Of a DNA stretch of 10,083 bases, positions 8,427-10,083 are shown piece after piece. This stretch comes from Saccoglossus kowalevskii (Eukaryota; Hemichordata; Enteropneusta; Harrimaniidae), in assembly GCF_000003605.2 (NCBI RefSeq), contig NW_003151066.1, forward strand, positions 1 to 10,083. Direction: 5' to 3'. Under the pieces are notes generated by a model that was not told the DNA's origin, searched no databases, and was given only the letters and a program-made list of their open reading frames with translations. Within the stretch, counting starts at the first letter, position 1. Each line of letters opens with the position of its first letter. A program made the translations under genes and the position numbers.

Positions 8427-8775
8427 TAATACAGAGCACTTCCTGGTTTGCCCAAATCCAGCATCCAGACCAATCGCAAATCTTTGAACTTTAATATACA
8501 TTCAGGCTTCAGAACATTGCGATTAAGGGTTCTGACAGAAGTTGAGGCTGGGAGGATATGACATCTGATACTAATGTAATTCTTAATAATAGTTCAAGAA
8601 ATATTTTGTAAAACCACCAACGTCTTAAGATATTGGCACATTTTTGGTGCTCAGCCATTATGTCAATAGTTCAATCTGCTTTGATGGGCCAATCAGATTG
8701 CTGGAATTTTTATCACATTGTATGGAATTATGGGGGATTTATACACCGAACTGCCATGACATACGACATAAATAT

Positions 8776-8858
8776 AAATATGTATCTAGCATGGTGGTGA
8801 ACAAACTGCAGTTGTTTAACCGACAGTTGATGTCACCACCGTGCATATAAATATATTT
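8776..8858 (+). ncRNA. 83-nt pre-miRNA-like foldback
   Basis: 8776-8783 pairs with 8851-8858, 8787-8788 with 8846-8847, 8789-8800 with 8833-8844 (12 bp without interruption, one G-U), and 8804-8808 with 8824-8828. The interruptions are single mismatches, one bulge and a small internal loop, and the terminal loop is 15 nt. The total is about 28 pairs, in the size and shape range of animal microRNA precursors. Either strand could be transcribed. I do not recognise a known miRNA seed. A short palindromic transposon is an alternative, but no terminal duplication is evident. Confidence 0.35.
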
Positions 8859-9353
8859 CAAAAGACGAAATGTATGAGTAAGACTCTGTATTTGTTTTAC
8901 CATGTGGCACTAAGCATAGCTTCTTACAATACCATTGAGATAGGAATAAGGGCTCTCTAACCTTCTGTCCTCACTACTCCACACTACATTTATATGTTAC
9001 TGTCTTGCCTAATGCTTGATTATGTAGATTCGACTCATGTAAAAACATGAAAAAGGGTATATTGTGCTGAGCCTTGTAACCCTGTAGTGTTCTGAAAGAG
9101 ATTTGTGTGTTTGTTCTATTTTACGCCAAATGGTCAAATGTTCATGCATGGAATTCATAATAATTGTTTCATCTAATTCAATAATTATTTAAACATTAAA
9201 CTTGGACACACTGAAGAATAAATAGGGAACTGGCTTTCCCTTCTTCCAAAGAAGAAATATTGTAATTCTAGTGCCCTCTGGTTTAGTAGCAAGCATAAGA
9301 ATAATGTTGTCAAGTCTGCAATCAGAGTTTGAAAACTAGCGACTATTCAAAGT

Positions 9354-9368
9354 GAAATTGAAAGTGAA
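9354..9368 (+). promoter_or_regulatory. IRF/ISRE-like triple GAAA array
   Basis: GAAATTGAAAGTGAA has three GAAA-type half-sites (the last is GAAG) at exact 6-bp spacing, the pattern recognised by interferon-regulatory-factor DNA-binding domains. A perfect CCAATTGG palindrome, giving a CCAAT box on both strands, lies 40 bp downstream at 9408-9415. Many invertebrates, molluscs included, encode IRFs, so the match is meaningful in principle. A transcribed target is not visible. Confidence 0.3.
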
Positions 9369-9911
9369 GAACTAAGCTGAATACTGGTTTCCCATATTTT
9401 ACGCTGTCCAATTGGGATTGCTCGAATGGTCAACTCAATGTTTACATCACCATCTTAGATAATGTAAAGGTGCTTGAGAGGGCGCGCTGAAAAGTATGGC
9501 TCTCAAAAAATTATCTCTAATCACGGCAACACAATCGCCGATTGCATTATCTTTACAAATATATCGTTTTAATAAGCCTTGAGGAGATATCTAACCATTA
9601 ATTCAATTGTCTATACCAGGCAGTAAATGAATATATACAGTACAGTTAGGCAGTATTTCCAATGAACATAATAAATGCAACAAGAACACAGAGTTGACTC
9701 AAAGCCATGTGTATTTTTTGCAATCTATTTCTCTGAGTTGCTTGAATGTGTTAAGGATGTATGCTACAAAATAAAAAATCCATGGAAAAAATACTATAGG
9801 TGTACAGGACATGTTACTCTAAACTCATAGAAAAAAACATGGGGTTAATGTACTAATTTTTAAGATACTGAAATTGGTTTTATCCTATCAGCACATAATA
9901 TGAGTTCATAT

Positions 9912-9936
9912 TTAAATTCAATTCTAATGAATTTAA
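9912..9936. repeat. Perfect 9-bp inverted repeat, 7-nt loop
   Basis: TTAAATTCA (9912-9920) pairs with TGAATTTAA (9928-9936) around ATTCTAA. It is entirely AT-rich apart from one G-C pair. No gene end is nearby. Confidence 0.7.
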
Positions 9937-9965
9937 GAAATTACCTATTTAAAGAAAACAATAGT

Positions 9966-9991
9966 TTCCTTCATTTGGTTTTCTATTTTAG
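9966..9991 (+). promoter_or_regulatory. Candidate 3' splice site
   Basis: A T-rich pyrimidine tract with no internal AG runs into CTATTTTAG ending at 9991, a good match to an animal splice acceptor. Directly after it, ATG opens 18 codons, and the frame starting at 9994 is open for 24 codons. Neither shows a motif and the window ends soon after. It may mark the start of an exon continuing beyond the window, or be a chance match in T-rich DNA. Confidence 0.2.
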
Positions 9992-10083
9992 ATGAAAAAA
10001 TTCATAGAAACTGTTCTACAAAAAATTTCATCCATGGAAATCTCTTGAAATTGTGTAGATGTTGAGTACTTATGAAGTTATTT

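Larger units (their letters stand above)
8043..8775. other. Intergenic DNA, no gene seen
   Basis: Apart from the tRNA-like relic and the E-box palindrome listed separately, I see only short, motif-free frames (8129-8341, 8644-8850). Confidence 0.55.
8859..10083. other. Intergenic or intronic DNA, no gene seen
   Basis: No frame longer than about 25 codons looks coding. Small items are a CATGT/ACATG inverted repeat near 9037, a TTCTTC-CAAA-GAAGAA inverted repeat at 9241-9256, a GCCCTCTGGT motif at 9273-9282, a CAATCG-C-CGATTG palindrome at 9532-9544, and an AP-1-type TGACTCA at 9695-9701. Confidence 0.55.

Overview
The window looks like non-coding DNA from an animal nuclear genome. It is about two-thirds A+T by eye, has no close-packed long reading frames, no rRNA and no canonical tRNA. 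It holds a satellite edge, AT microsatellites, many small inverted repeats and at least one decayed protein-coding remnant. The remnant carries motifs (VTxG, EAD[T/N], a residual DTDV position) that I associate with a repeated, uncharacterised protein family common in molluscs, cnidarians and fish. A marine invertebrate, perhaps a mollusc, is my best guess, with low confidence.

Layout. (1) 1-499: edge of a tandem array with an ~82-bp unit, uniform at the left and degrading rightwards. (2) 500-4461: mostly featureless AT-rich DNA with one diverged direct repeat (664-826), a CRE palindrome (2702-2709) and a YY1-type site (3819-3829). (3) 4462-5305, minus strand: a broken coding remnant with a 26-bp tandem duplication inside it, and upstream on the same strand an open segment behind a good-looking splice acceptor. 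Together they may be one decayed element. (4) 5458-5805, plus strand: a 115-codon open frame of coding-like composition and no recognised family. (5) 5806-7560: AT-rich intergenic DNA with short repeats. (6) 7561-8042: a less AT-rich block with paired GATA sites, a weak hammerhead-like hairpin and two AATAAA signals, possibly a transposon or transcript 3' end. (7) 8043-10083: intergenic DNA with a tRNA-like relic, a CACGTG palindrome, an 83-nt pre-miRNA-like hairpin (8776-8858), an interferon-response-like triple GAAA array and a candidate splice acceptor near the right edge.

No intact, confidently identified gene is present. If there is a new system here, the best candidates are the 83-nt hairpin, the broken EADT-type element and the 115-codon frame. 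Nothing points to a multi-gene system.
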